64,000 bases of DNA from Streptomyces sp. NBC_00306 (GTDB lineage Bacteria; Actinomycetota; Actinomycetes; Streptomycetales; Streptomycetaceae), in contig NZ_CP108032.1 in the NCBI RefSeq assembly GCF_036169555.1, positions 5,332,001 through 5,396,000 on the forward strand, written 5' to 3'. Below are positions 43,459 to 51,773 of the stretch, piece by piece. The notes beneath the pieces were generated by a model that ran no database searches, was not told the origin of the DNA, and was given only the letters and a program-made list of their open reading frames with translations. The position numbers and the translations under genes are program-made. Each line of letters starts with the position of its first letter. Position 1 is the first letter of the stretch.

Positions 43459-43494
43459 CCGAAGGCCCGGATCCTGATGGATCCGGGCCTTCGG
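43459..43494 (+). terminator. Terminator after fMet tRNA copy 2
   Basis: A 16-bp perfect stem (CCGAAGGCCCGGATCC and its complement) with a TGAT loop lies 6 bp after the tRNA. It also faces the convergent oxidoreductase gene. Confidence 0.88.
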
Positions 43495-43514
43495 TCTGTC
43501 CGGGCTTCGATTCT

Positions 43515-44339
43515 TCAACGGTCGGCTTCGGTCGGGCCGCCCGTCGTCTCGCACGGTTCCGCCTGTCCGGGGCCGGTGTAGTGGATGCGGATGCCCTCCT
43601 CGCCCGTCGCGTGCTCGGGCCGCAGGACGAGGTGCTCGTCGTAGTCGCCGCCGTTCTGACGGCGGTAGGGAATCGGGTCGGTGTCCGGAAGGGCGACGAG
43701 CCGTTCGCGCAGCCGCTCGGCGGCGGCCTCGTACTCGGGACCCGACAGGCACACCGTGCCGTTGACGACCAGGGGCGGGACCACGGACATGCCGGTGTAC
43801 CAGAGGGTGCCGTGCAGGATCGGGAACAGGACGTCGTTGATGTCGCCGTGGATGCCCCGCGGCCCGGTGGTGGCGGCGTTGGCGCCGACCGTGGTCACCA
43901 CCAGCGCGCGGCGGCCGGACAGCCCGCCGTCCCCGTAGCGCATCGCCCGGCCCGTGGCCGGGTCCGGGACGCCCTGGGCGAAGCCCTGGACGAACAGCCG
44001 GTCGAACCAGCCCTTGAGGATGGCCGGCATGCCGAACCACCACAGGGGGAACTGCACGACCAGCGTGTCCGCCCACAGCAGCTTGGCCTGCTCCTGGCGG
44101 ATGTCCTCACTCAGCGTGCCGGTCTCCAGGGCGCGCTGGGACTCGGTGAGCACATCGAGGCGCTTGTCCGGGTCGTGGGCGAAGTCACCGTGGTCGACCA
44201 CGGGATTCCAGCCCATCGCGTAGAGATCCGACTCGACGACCTCGTGCCCCCGCTCACGCAGCACCGCGACGCCTTCGTCGCGCAGTGCCCCGTTCAGCGA
44301 GCGCGGGTCGGGGTGGGCGGACACCCAGAGCACGCGCAC
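43515..44339 (-). CDS. NAD(P)H:quinone oxidoreductase-like flavoprotein
   Basis: This 274-residue protein has the flavodoxin-like fold of the NQO1/MdaB family: VLWVSAHPDPRSLNGALRD at the N-terminus, LVVQFPLWWFGMPAILKGWFDR near residue 85, and ALVVTTVGAN. It should bind FMN or FAD and reduce quinones or other electrophiles in the cytoplasm. The GTG has GGAGGGAG about 10 nt upstream. The neighbouring genes on both sides concern oxidative stress or translation start, but no operon is evident. Confidence 0.85.
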   Translation of the reverse strand: MRVLWVSAHPDPRSLNGALRDEGVAVLRERGHEVVESDLYAMGWNPVVDHGDFAHDPDKRLDVLTESQRALETGTLSEDIRQEQAKLLWADTLVVQFPLWWFGMPAILKGWFDRLFVQGFAQGVPDPATGRAMRYGDGGLSGRRALVVTTVGANAATTGPRGIHGDINDVLFPILHGTLWYTGMSVVPPLVVNGTVCLSGPEYEAAAERLRERLVALPDTDPIPYRRQNGGDYDEHLVLRPEHATGEEGIRIHYTGPGQAEPCETTGGPTEADR

Positions 44340-44480
44340 GACCGATCACTCCCTCCACTGCGATGTGCGCCCGGCGCGCACACGTCGCTGGTGTGTCTGC
44401 CCGGGCGGAGGGGACTGAATCCGGTCGGCGGGCCGGGGGCCCGGTCAACGGGGCGTGGGGGACGGGCGCGAACAGCGGAA

Positions 44481-44508
44481 AGCCCCGGCACTCTCGGGTG
44501 CCGGGGCT
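44481..44508 (-). terminator. Terminator after catR
   Basis: An 11-bp perfect stem (AGCCCCGGCAC / GTGCCGGGGCT) with a 6-nt loop lies 15 bp past the catR stop. Confidence 0.75.
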
Positions 44509-44523
44509 CTCGACGTCGTACGA

Positions 44524-44940
44524 CTACGCCGCCGCGCAGTTCGGGCAGGTGCCGCGGTAGGTCACCTCGACGTCCGAGACCGTGAAGCCGAAGCGCTCGG
44601 AGTCGGGCAGGTCCGCCAGCGGGTTGCCGGCGGGGTGCACGTCCCGGATGGCGCCGCAGCGGGCGCAGACGAGGTGCTGGTGGGGCTGGTGGGCATTCGG
44701 GTCGTACCGCTTGGCGCGGTGGTCCGTGGAGACTTCCAGGACCTCGCCGAGGGTCACGAGCTCACCGAGCGTGTTGTAGACCGTCGCCCGCGAGATCTCG
44801 GGCAGCCTCTTCACCGCCCGCGCGTGGACCTCGTCGGCGGTCAGATGCACGTGCTCGCCGTCGAGGACCTCTGCCACGACACGCCGCTGGGCGGTCATCC
44901 GCCAGCCGCGTCCGCGAAGCCGTTCAAGAAGGTCACTCAT
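44524..44940 (-). CDS. catR: CatR-like Fur/PerR-family peroxide-sensing repressor
   Basis: This 138-residue Fur-family protein has a winged helix (RMTAQRRVVAEVL, ISRATVYNTLGELVTLG) and a dimerisation half with two CxxC pairs (CARC, CPNC) for structural zinc. The HQPHQHLVC His-rich stretch fits the metal sensor. It is divergent from katA with 142 bp between the starts, the known CatR-CatA layout in Streptomyces. A minus-strand TAGGCT (44947-44952) lies 6 nt before the ATG, so catR mRNA is probably leaderless. Confidence 0.88.
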   Translation of the reverse strand: MSDLLERLRGRGWRMTAQRRVVAEVLDGEHVHLTADEVHARAVKRLPEISRATVYNTLGELVTLGEVLEVSTDHRAKRYDPNAHQPHQHLVCARCGAIRDVHPAGNPLADLPDSERFGFTVSDVEVTYRGTCPNCAAA

Positions 44941-45000
44941 AGGAACAGCCTAACAGTGGCTCGTCCCAGGTCCCGACCGAGTGTGAACTTGGATGTCTAC

Positions 45001-45028
45001 TTGACTTGGACAAAGTCCATTGTAGGGT
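45001..45028 (+). promoter_or_regulatory. katA promoter with a palindrome in the spacer
   Basis: A -35 TTGACT (45001-45006) and -10 TAGGGT (45023-45028) are separated by 16 bp that hold the palindrome TGGAC-AAA-GTCCA (45007-45019). Two ACTTGGA direct repeats (44987 and 45004) overlap it. The position fits a CatR operator. Confidence 0.7.
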
Positions 45029-45082
45029 CGGATCCAGAATCGTTGAGGGACAGGACTGGCAGGAATGACGCAGGAGGCGCAC

Positions 45083-46534
45083 GTGACGCAGGGACCGCTC
45101 ACCACGGAGGCCGGGGCTCCGGTCGCCGACAACCAGAACAGCGAGACGGCGGGCGTCGGCGGTCCCGTTCTGGTCCAGGACCAGGCGCTGCTCGAGAAGC
45201 TCGCGCACTTCAACCGTGAGCGCATTCCGGAGCGCATCGTCCACGCGCGGGGCGCCGGCGCGTACGGCACCTTCACGCTCACCCGCGACGTCTCGCGGTG
45301 GACGCGTGCGAAGTTCCTCTCCGAGGTCGGCAAGCAGACCGAGACGTTCCTGCGGTTCTCGACCGTCGCGGGCAACCTCGGCTCGGCCGACGCGGTGCGT
45401 GACCCCCGCGGCTTCGCGCTGAAGTTCTACACCGAGGAGGGCAACTACGACCTCGTCGGCAACAACACCCCGGTGTTCTTCATCAAGGACGCCATCAAGT
45501 TCCCGGACTTCATCCACACCCAGAAGCGCGACCCGTACACGGGCAGCCAGGAAGCGGACAACGTCTGGGACTTCTGGGGTCTGAGCCCGGAGTCGACGCA
45601 CCAGGTCACCTGGCTCTTCGGTGACCGCGGCATCCCGGCCACCCTGCGCCACATGAACGGCTACGGCTCGCACACCTTCCAGTGGAACAACGAGGCCGGC
45701 GAGGTCTTCTGGGTCAAGTACCACTTCAAGACGGACCAGGGGATCAGGAACCTCACCACCGACGAGGCCAACCGCCTCTCCGGTGTGGACCCGGACAGCC
45801 ACCAGCGGGACCTGCGCGAGTCCATCGAGCGCGGTGACTTCCCGTCGTGGACGGTGCAGGTCCAGATCATGCCGGCGGCCGAGGCGGCGACCTACCGCTT
45901 CAACCCGTTCGACCTCACCAAGGTGTGGCCGCACGAGGACTACCCGCCGATCGAGATCGGCAAGCTGGAGCTCAACCGCAACCCGGAGAACATCTTCGCC
46001 GAGGTCGAGCAGTCCATCTTCAGCCCCGCCCACTTCGTGCCGGGCATCGGTCCCTCCCCGGACAAGATGCTCCAGGGCCGTCTCTTCGCGTACGGCGACG
46101 CCCACCGCTACCGCGTCGGCATCAACGCCGACCACCTGCCGGTGAACCGCCCGCACGCCACCGAGGCGCGGACGAACAGCCGCGACGGCTTCCTGTACGA
46201 CGGCCGCCACAAGGGTGCGAAGAACTACGAGCCGAACAGCTTCGGCGGCCCGTTCCAGACGGACCGTCCGCTGTGGGTCTCCACCCCGGTCGGCGGCGGC
46301 ACCGGCAACCACGAGGCGCCCCGCCACGCCGAGGACGACGACTTCGTGCAGGCGGGCAATCTCTACCGCCTGATGTCGGAGGACGAGAGGACCCGTCTGA
46401 TCGAGAACCTCTCGCAGTTCATCGCGAAGGTGTCCCGCGACGACATCGCGGAGCGGGCGGTCGACAACTTCCGCAAGGCGGACGGTGACTTCGGCAAGCG
46501 GCTGGAGGCCGCGGTCCAGGCCCTTCGCGGCTGA
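45083..46534 (+). CDS. katA: KatA: monofunctional haem catalase
   Basis: This 483-residue clade 3 catalase has the catalytic His in IVHARGAGAYG, the Asn in VGNNTPVFFIKD and the haem-ligand Tyr in RLFAYGDAHRYRVG. It removes hydrogen peroxide in the cytoplasm. The GTG at 45083 has a GGAGG box 5 nt upstream and is preferred; an in-frame ATG at 45065 would add six residues but has its AGGA directly against the codon. Expression is probably controlled by the divergent CatR through the palindrome in the promoter. Confidence 0.93.
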   Translation: MTQGPLTTEAGAPVADNQNSETAGVGGPVLVQDQALLEKLAHFNRERIPERIVHARGAGAYGTFTLTRDVSRWTRAKFLSEVGKQTETFLRFSTVAGNLGSADAVRDPRGFALKFYTEEGNYDLVGNNTPVFFIKDAIKFPDFIHTQKRDPYTGSQEADNVWDFWGLSPESTHQVTWLFGDRGIPATLRHMNGYGSHTFQWNNEAGEVFWVKYHFKTDQGIRNLTTDEANRLSGVDPDSHQRDLRESIERGDFPSWTVQVQIMPAAEAATYRFNPFDLTKVWPHEDYPPIEIGKLELNRNPENIFAEVEQSIFSPAHFVPGIGPSPDKMLQGRLFAYGDAHRYRVGINADHLPVNRPHATEARTNSRDGFLYDGRHKGAKNYEPNSFGGPFQTDRPLWVSTPVGGGTGNHEAPRHAEDDDFVQAGNLYRLMSEDERTRLIENLSQFIAKVSRDDIAERAVDNFRKADGDFGKRLEAAVQALRG

Positions 46535-46552
46535 CCGGCGGCTGCCGAGGAA

Positions 46553-46590
46553 AGAGGGCCGGATCCCTGTCCAGGGGGGTCCGGCCCTCT
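46553..46590 (+). terminator. Terminator after katA
   Basis: A stem of about 15 bp (AGAGGGCCGGATCCC paired with GGGGTCCGGCCCTCT) with a TGTCCAG loop is followed by TTGTGTG. Confidence 0.8.
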
Positions 46591-46688
46591 TGTGTGCGCA
46601 CCGGTCGCCCGGCATTGCGTGCGTCATGCGTCAGTGGCTGCCGGACCCTGGCGTTCCTCGATCGCCCGGGCGTCAGGTCCTGTGCGGT

Positions 46689-47093
46689 TCAGCCGACGAG
46701 TGTGGAGTGGTGCCGCCGGGTCGGGGCCCAGCAGCGGATGATGTCGCGGACGGACACGATGCCGACGGGCCCGCCGTCGCCGTCCATCACGATCAGATGC
46801 CGGAAGCCGCCGTGCGACATGGCCTCCGCGGCTTCCTCCAGGGTCCAGGACGGCGCGGCGAAAACGACGTCGGTGGTGGTGTGGGTGCCGGCGGTCTCCT
46901 GGTCGGGGTCCTGGCCCTTGCCCACCGCTACGAGAATGTCGCGCTCGGTCAGAATGCCCAGGCCGTCGGCGTCGGTGTCGAGGACGACCGCCGCGCCGAC
47001 GCGGCGTGCGGCCATCAACCGGGCCGCCTGGCGGAGTGTGTGCGTGGGTCCGATGGTGAGGACCACCGTGCTCATGGCGTCACGGACGAGCAT
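46689..47093 (-). CDS. CBS-domain pair protein
   Basis: This encodes a 134-residue protein made of two CBS domains (MLVRDAMSTVVLTIGPTHTLRQAARLM...GILTERDILVAVG and VVFAAPSWTLEEAAEAM...GIVSVRDIIRCW). Such pairs bind adenine nucleotides and act as energy or redox sensors. GGAGG lies 11 nt before the ATG at 47093; a GTG at 47105 overlaps that box. Two adjacent TTCACAAG copies (47136-47151) lie 43 bp upstream of the start. Confidence 0.82.
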   Translation of the reverse strand: MLVRDAMSTVVLTIGPTHTLRQAARLMAARRVGAAVVLDTDADGLGILTERDILVAVGKGQDPDQETAGTHTTTDVVFAAPSWTLEEAAEAMSHGGFRHLIVMDGDGGPVGIVSVRDIIRCWAPTRRHHSTLVG

Positions 47094-47135
47094 GAATGGA
47101 GCCACCTCCTTGGTGATCGGCAGTTCGGGAACCGA

Positions 47136-47151
47136 TTCACAAGTTCACAAG
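47136..47151. repeat. 8-bp direct repeat TTCACAAG x2 upstream of the CBS gene
   Basis: Two contiguous TTCACAAG copies (47136-47143 and 47144-47151), followed by a small palindrome GACTC-TCA-GAGTC (47158-47170), lie in the promoter region of the CBS gene. They could be a regulator site. Confidence 0.4.
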
Positions 47152-47334
47152 TGGGGGGACTCTCAGAGTCGCAGTCTTGGGGGGCCGCAGCAAGGGGGCG
47201 GGCGCGGCGCATTCCCCGGCGCCCGGACACCGCCGGGACCGGGCGCACGCGCCTGCCACCGCCAGTCGGCGGTACGGCCCACGGTGCCGCCGACGGCCTG
47301 ATGCCGCCGCCCGCTCAGCGGGTGACGGTGACCG

Positions 47335-48135
47335 TCAGTAGCGCTGGTTGAGGTATCCGAGCAGTTCCTCGTGGAGCAGTCCGTTGGACGCGGCCGCGTT
47401 CCCGCTGTGCGGGCCGCGGCGTCCGTCAAGGCCGGTGAAGGAACCGCCGGCCTCCTGGACGACGATCGTGGTGGCGGCCATGTCCCACAGCGACAGCTCC
47501 GGCTCCGCGCAGATGTCCACCGAACCCTCGGCCACCATCATGTACGGCCAGAAGTCGCCGTAGCCGCGGGTGCGCCAGCAGGCGCGGGTCAGATCCATGA
47601 AGCCGTCCAGCCGCCCCTGCTCCTCCCAGCCGCTGAGGGAGGAGTACGCGAAGGAGGCGTCCGAAATGCTGCCGACCCGGCTGACGTGGAGCCTGGTGGC
47701 CTGGCTCAGGCTGCGCCCGGTGTAGGCGCCACCACCCTGGGCGGCCCACCAGCGGCGGCCGAGTGCCGGGGCCGAGACCACGCCGACGACCGGCTGGAAG
47801 CCGCCCTCGCCCTGGACCATCAGCGAGATCAGCGTCGCCCAGACCGGGACGCCGCGGACGTAGTTCTTGGTGCCGTCGATGGGGTCGATCACCCAGCGGC
47901 GCGGGCCCGTGCCCTCGATGCCGTACTCCTCGCCGAGGATCGCGTCACGCGGCCGCGCTCTCTTCAGCTGCCCGCGGATCAGTTCCTCCGCCGCCTTGTC
48001 GGCCTCGGTCACCGGCGTCATGTCCGGCTTCGTCTCGACCTTGAGGTCGAGAGCCTTGAACCGGTCCATGGTCGCGGCGTCGGCGGCGTCGGCGAGGACA
48101 TGGGCGAGGCGCAGATCGTCGTGGTAGTCGGGCAT
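47335..48135 (-). CDS. hisN: HisN: histidinol-phosphatase (inositol monophosphatase fold)
   Basis: This 266-residue IMPase-fold phosphatase has the metal motifs GEEYG, WVIDPIDGTKNYVRG and LSLWDMAATTIVVQEAGG. It matches the actinobacterial HisN that makes histidinol from its phosphate; general inositol phosphatase activity cannot be excluded. A minus-strand TAGAGT lies 7 nt before the ATG, consistent with a leaderless mRNA. No other his genes are nearby. Confidence 0.85.
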   Translation of the reverse strand: MPDYHDDLRLAHVLADAADAATMDRFKALDLKVETKPDMTPVTEADKAAEELIRGQLKRARPRDAILGEEYGIEGTGPRRWVIDPIDGTKNYVRGVPVWATLISLMVQGEGGFQPVVGVVSAPALGRRWWAAQGGGAYTGRSLSQATRLHVSRVGSISDASFAYSSLSGWEEQGRLDGFMDLTRACWRTRGYGDFWPYMMVAEGSVDICAEPELSLWDMAATTIVVQEAGGSFTGLDGRRGPHSGNAAASNGLLHEELLGYLNQRY

Positions 48136-48193
48136 GGCCGTCACTCTATCGGGGCTCATCCGGCCTCCCGGGGGCGCCTGTTCGCCCCCGCTC

Positions 48194-48222
48194 TTGACAG
48201 TGCGTGGAGGCGCGTCAACTCT
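48194..48222 (+). promoter_or_regulatory. Promoter of the TetR-family gene
   Basis: A perfect -35 TTGACA (48194-48199) and a weak -10 AACTCT (48217-48222) are 17 bp apart, upstream of the TetR gene. Confidence 0.45.
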
Positions 48223-48286
48223 GAGCGCAGTGCCGTACCGCACGGTGGGCGCCCGGTCGGGGCGCCGCCCGGCCTGGGAGGCGATG

Positions 48287-48925
48287 ATGCCTACAGCGCG
48301 AGAGTCCCTGCTGAACGCCGCGCTCGCCGCGCTTGCCGAGCTGCCGTGGTCGGGGGTGCGGATGGTGGATGTCGCCTCTGCCGCGGGGGTCTCCCGGCAG
48401 ACCCTCTACAACGAGTTCGGCAGCAAGGACGGGCTGGCCCGTGCGCTGGCACGGCGGGAGGCCGACACCTATCTGTACGGCGTGGACCAGCTGCTGGCCG
48501 AACGGACGGCCCCCGTCGACCGGCTGGCCGCCGTGGCCGAGTGGACGGTCGGCGAGGCCCGGTCGAGACCGTTGCTGCGTGCGCTGCTCACCGGCTGCTG
48601 GGGCGAGCGTCTGCCCGTTCCCCGGCCCGCCCGCCGCGATGCGCCCGCGGCCGGAGTCCCCGCCCAGCGCCGCGCGGACGCCGGGCTTCCGGCCCCCTCG
48701 GACGTGGTGACGGAGGTACGGGACAGATCGCAGGCCGCACTGGAATCCGAGCGGCCCCAGGGGCGGACGGCTGAGGAGTCGGCCGCGCTCGCGCAGCGCT
48801 GCGAGCTGGCGGTGCGGCTGGCGTTCTCCTATGTCGTCGCGCCCGCCGGTGAGGGCGTGGGGCAGCTGGTCCGTACAGCCGTGGCCGGCGTCAGTGTCCC
48901 GACCCCGACAGCTGGAGACCGATGA
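48287..48925 (+). CDS. TetR-family transcriptional regulator
   Basis: This encodes a 212-residue regulator with an N-terminal TetR helix-turn-helix (VRMVDVASAAGVSRQTLYNEFGSKDGL, residues about 22-48) and a divergent ligand-binding half. GGGAGG lies 5 nt before the ATG at 48287; an ATG one codon earlier is also possible. Its 3' end overlaps the convergent SMR transporter gene by 35 bp, so it may control that gene. Confidence 0.88.
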   Translation: MPTARESLLNAALAALAELPWSGVRMVDVASAAGVSRQTLYNEFGSKDGLARALARREADTYLYGVDQLLAERTAPVDRLAAVAEWTVGEARSRPLLRALLTGCWGERLPVPRPARRDAPAAGVPAQRRADAGLPAPSDVVTEVRDRSQAALESERPQGRTAEESAALAQRCELAVRLAFSYVVAPAGEGVGQLVRTAVAGVSVPTPTAGDR

Positions 48926-49214
48926 CACCGACGATCACCAGGGTGATCGAGACGATCTTCAACGTGGAGACCAGGTCGTCCAGGAAGACCATGCCGTAGA
49001 TCGCGGTCCCCGCCGCTCCGATGCCCGTCCACACCGCGTACGCCGGACCGACGTCCAGCTTCCGCAGGGCCAGGGTCAGCAGACCGAAGCTGCCCAGTGC
49101 GAAGCAGGCGAACGCGATCGTCGGCCAGAGCCGGGTGAATCCGTGCGAGAGCTTGAGACAGACCGCGAATCCCGTCTCCAGGATCCCGGCGACCACCACC
49201 AGCAGCCACGCCAT
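48891..49214 (-). CDS. SMR-family multidrug/guanidinium exporter
   Basis: This 107-residue protein has four membrane helices and the SMR signature with the coupling Glu at residue 13 (GILETGFAVCLK), plus AYAVWTGIGAAGTAIYG. It exports small cations such as quaternary ammonium or guanidinium by proton antiport. GGAGG lies 8 nt before the ATG. The TetR gene ends inside its 3' end. Confidence 0.9.
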   Translation of the reverse strand: MAWLLVVVAGILETGFAVCLKLSHGFTRLWPTIAFACFALGSFGLLTLALRKLDVGPAYAVWTGIGAAGTAIYGMVFLDDLVSTLKIVSITLVIVGVIGLQLSGSGH

Positions 49215-49306
49215 GGTCTGTGCCTCCGCAACGCTCGGTGACTGCTCGGTAGGACGTGATGCGATTATGCCCTTACCAGGACCGACAGGCGGCAAACGTG
49301 CGCCGG

Positions 49307-50320
49307 TCAGTCGCCCTCGCGTCGCTCCCGGGTGGCGAGCAGTCGCCGCAGGGAGTACAGCCTGGCCGGGTCCGCGTGGCCCTCGGCGACCCACTCGTCC
49401 AGCGCGCAGTCCGGCTCGTCGTGGCTGCATGCCCGCGGACAGCCCTCCGTCCCCGGCACGAGATCCGGGAAGGCGAGGATCACCCGGGACGGGTCGACGT
49501 GGTGCAGACCGAACGACCGCACACCGGGGGTGTCGATCACCCAGCCGCCCTCCTTGTCGTTGAGCGGCAGGGCGAGGGCCGAGGTGGTGGTGTGCCGGCC
49601 GCGGCCGGTGACCGCGTTGACCAGGCCGGTGCTCCGCCTGCGCTCCCTGGGCACCAGAGCGTTGACCAGCGTCGTCTTGCCCACGCCGGAGTGGCCGACG
49701 AACGCGGTGGTGCGGCCGGAGAGGTGCTCGTGCACCCGCTCCGCGGCGACCCCGTCGACGAACTCGTCGCGCGTGGTGACCACATGGGGGACACCCAGCG
49801 CCCCGTACATCTCCAGCAGTTCGTCCGGCGAGGCCAGGTCGGACTTGGTGAGGACCAGGAGCGGGGTGAGCCCGCCGTCGTACGCGGCGACCAGGCAGCG
49901 GTCGATGAGACGCGGGCGCGGTTCGGGGTCGGCGAGGGCGGTCACGATGGCCAGCTGGTCGGCGTTGGCCACGACCACGCGCTCATAGGGATCGTCGTCG
50001 TCGGCCGTACGGCGGAGGACGGACTTCCGCTTCTCGATCCGCACGATGCGCGCCAGGGTGTCCTTGTCCCCGGACAGATCGCCGACGATGCCGACCCGGT
50101 CACCCACGACAGCGGCCTTGCGGCCGAGCTCCCGGGCCTTCATGGCGTGGACGATCCGGTCCTCGACGAGGCAGGTGAGCCGCCCGCGGTCGACGGTGAG
50201 GACCATGCCCTCGACGGCGTCCTCGTGCTTGGGGCGGATGTTGGTCCGCGGCCGGTTGCCCTTGCGGTTCGGGCGGACGCGGATGTCGTCCTCGTCGGGG
50301 TTCTTGCCGTAGCGCCGCAT
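49307..50320 (-). CDS. rsgA: RsgA: ribosome small-subunit-dependent GTPase
   Basis: This 337-residue protein is a circularly permuted GTPase. It has G4 (LVLTKSDL), the P-loop GHSGVGKTTLVNAL, RGRHTTT and DTPGVRSFG in that order, then a C-terminal zinc knuckle (CPRACSHDEPDC). It helps 30S ribosome maturation. Its ATG starts 5 nt after the last base of aroA and TGAGGAC at the junction provides the ribosome box, so it is coupled to aroA. This aroA-rsgA pair is also found in mycobacteria. Confidence 0.93.
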   Translation of the reverse strand: MRRYGKNPDEDDIRVRPNRKGNRPRTNIRPKHEDAVEGMVLTVDRGRLTCLVEDRIVHAMKARELGRKAAVVGDRVGIVGDLSGDKDTLARIVRIEKRKSVLRRTADDDDPYERVVVANADQLAIVTALADPEPRPRLIDRCLVAAYDGGLTPLLVLTKSDLASPDELLEMYGALGVPHVVTTRDEFVDGVAAERVHEHLSGRTTAFVGHSGVGKTTLVNALVPRERRRSTGLVNAVTGRGRHTTTSALALPLNDKEGGWVIDTPGVRSFGLHHVDPSRVILAFPDLVPGTEGCPRACSHDEPDCALDEWVAEGHADPARLYSLRRLLATRERREGD

Positions 50321-50324
50321 GTCC

Positions 50325-51665
50325 TCAGGCCCCGAGCATTCCGGCCCACATCCGCGGGAAGTCGGGCAAGGTCTTCGCGGTCGTCGCCACGTTCTCGATC
50401 TGCACGCCCTCGACGGCGAGGCCGATGATCGATCCGGCCGTCGCCATCCGGTGGTCGTCGTAGGTGTGGAACACACCGCCGTGCAGCGGGCGGGGGCGGA
50501 TGTGCAGCCCGTCCTCCGTCTCGGTGACGTCACCGCCGAGTTCGTTGATCTCCTTGGTGAGAGCGGCCAGACGGTCCGTCTCGTGGAGGCGCAGATGCGC
50601 CACGCCGCGCAGTGTGGAGGGGGAGTCCGCGAGGGCCGCGACGGCCGCGATGCCCGGGGTCAGCTCGCCCACCTCGCCGAGATCGACGTCGATGCCGTGG
50701 ATGCGGCCCGTGCCGGTCAGGGTGAGACCGGCGTCGGTCAGCGCGCAGGAACCGCCCATCTCGGTGAAGATCTCGCGCAGCGCGTCGCCGGGCTGGGTGG
50801 TGCGCTCGGGCCAGTCCGGAATGGTCACCCGGCCGCCGGTGATGAGCGCGGCCGCCAGGAACGGCTGCGCGTTCGACAGATCGGGCTCGACGGTGAGGTC
50901 ACGGCCCAGCAGGGCCGAGGGCGAGACCCGCCAGACATTGGGCTCGCCGCCGGTCTCCGGCTCGTCGACCTGGGCGCCGACGGCACGCAGCATGTCGACG
51001 GTCATCCGGATGTGCGGCATCGACGGCAGACGTGCGCCGATGTGCCGCACCTCCACACCCTGGTTGAAGCGCGGGGCGGAGAGCAGCAGCGCCGAGACGA
51101 ACTGCGAGGAGGAGGAGGCGTCGATCTCGACGGAGCCGCCGTCCAGTGCGCCGCCGCCGTGCACGGTCATCGGGAGCGCGCCGCGGCCGTCGTCGTCGAT
51201 ACGGGCGCCGAGCACCCGCAGGGCGTCGATCACGCCGTTCAGCGGGCGCTCGTAGGAGCGGGGGTCGCCGTCGAACCGGATCGGGCCGGAAGCGAGGGAG
51301 GCGACGGGCGGGAGGAAGCGCATCACCGTGCCGGCATTGCCGACGTCGACGGTGGCCGGGCCGTGCAGACCGGCGGGGATCACGCGCCAGGCCTCGCCCT
51401 CGCTGTCGTGCACGCCGGTGACGGTGGAGCTGGAGGACACCGTCTCCTCGATGCCGACACCGAGGGCGCGCAGGGCGTCGGCCATCAGCAGGCTGTCGCG
51501 CGAACGCAGCGGGCGGCGCAGCCAGCCCGGCTCGGCGGCGAGAGCGGCCAGCACCAGAGCGCGGTTGGTGACCGATTTGGAACCGGGCACGGTCACCGTC
51601 GCTTCGACGGCTCCGGTCGCGAACGGGGCGGGCCAGAGGGCAGGGTGCACGGAAGCTTCGGTCAT
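50325..51665 (-). CDS. aroA: AroA: 5-enolpyruvylshikimate-3-phosphate synthase
   Basis: This 446-residue EPSP synthase has PGSKSVTNRALVLAALA near the N-terminus, the GNAGTVMRFLPPVAS loop, DGDPRSYERPLNGVI and HETDRLAALTKEINELGG. It joins shikimate-3-phosphate and PEP in aromatic amino-acid synthesis. A minus-strand TAAAGT lies 7 nt before the ATG at 51665, which suggests a leaderless mRNA; a GTG at 51674 with GGAG 8 nt upstream is the alternative. Confidence 0.94.
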   Translation of the reverse strand: MTEASVHPALWPAPFATGAVEATVTVPGSKSVTNRALVLAALAAEPGWLRRPLRSRDSLLMADALRALGVGIEETVSSSSTVTGVHDSEGEAWRVIPAGLHGPATVDVGNAGTVMRFLPPVASLASGPIRFDGDPRSYERPLNGVIDALRVLGARIDDDGRGALPMTVHGGGALDGGSVEIDASSSSQFVSALLLSAPRFNQGVEVRHIGARLPSMPHIRMTVDMLRAVGAQVDEPETGGEPNVWRVSPSALLGRDLTVEPDLSNAQPFLAAALITGGRVTIPDWPERTTQPGDALREIFTEMGGSCALTDAGLTLTGTGRIHGIDVDLGEVGELTPGIAAVAALADSPSTLRGVAHLRLHETDRLAALTKEINELGGDVTETEDGLHIRPRPLHGGVFHTYDDHRMATAGSIIGLAVEGVQIENVATTAKTLPDFPRMWAGMLGA

Positions 51666-51773
51666 GGCCTTCACTTTAATGGCTCCGCGCGAACCCCGAT
51701 CTTGATCAAATGTGGCGAAACCGGGGCGTAATCGATCAGTGGTAAAGGGCTTCGGCGAGTGTTCGCCATGTGC

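Noticed and set aside
47158..47170. DosR/DevR box before the CBS gene
   Set aside because: The palindrome GACTC-TCA-GAGTC lacks the GGGACTWWAGTCCC spacing, so I do not assign it to DosR.
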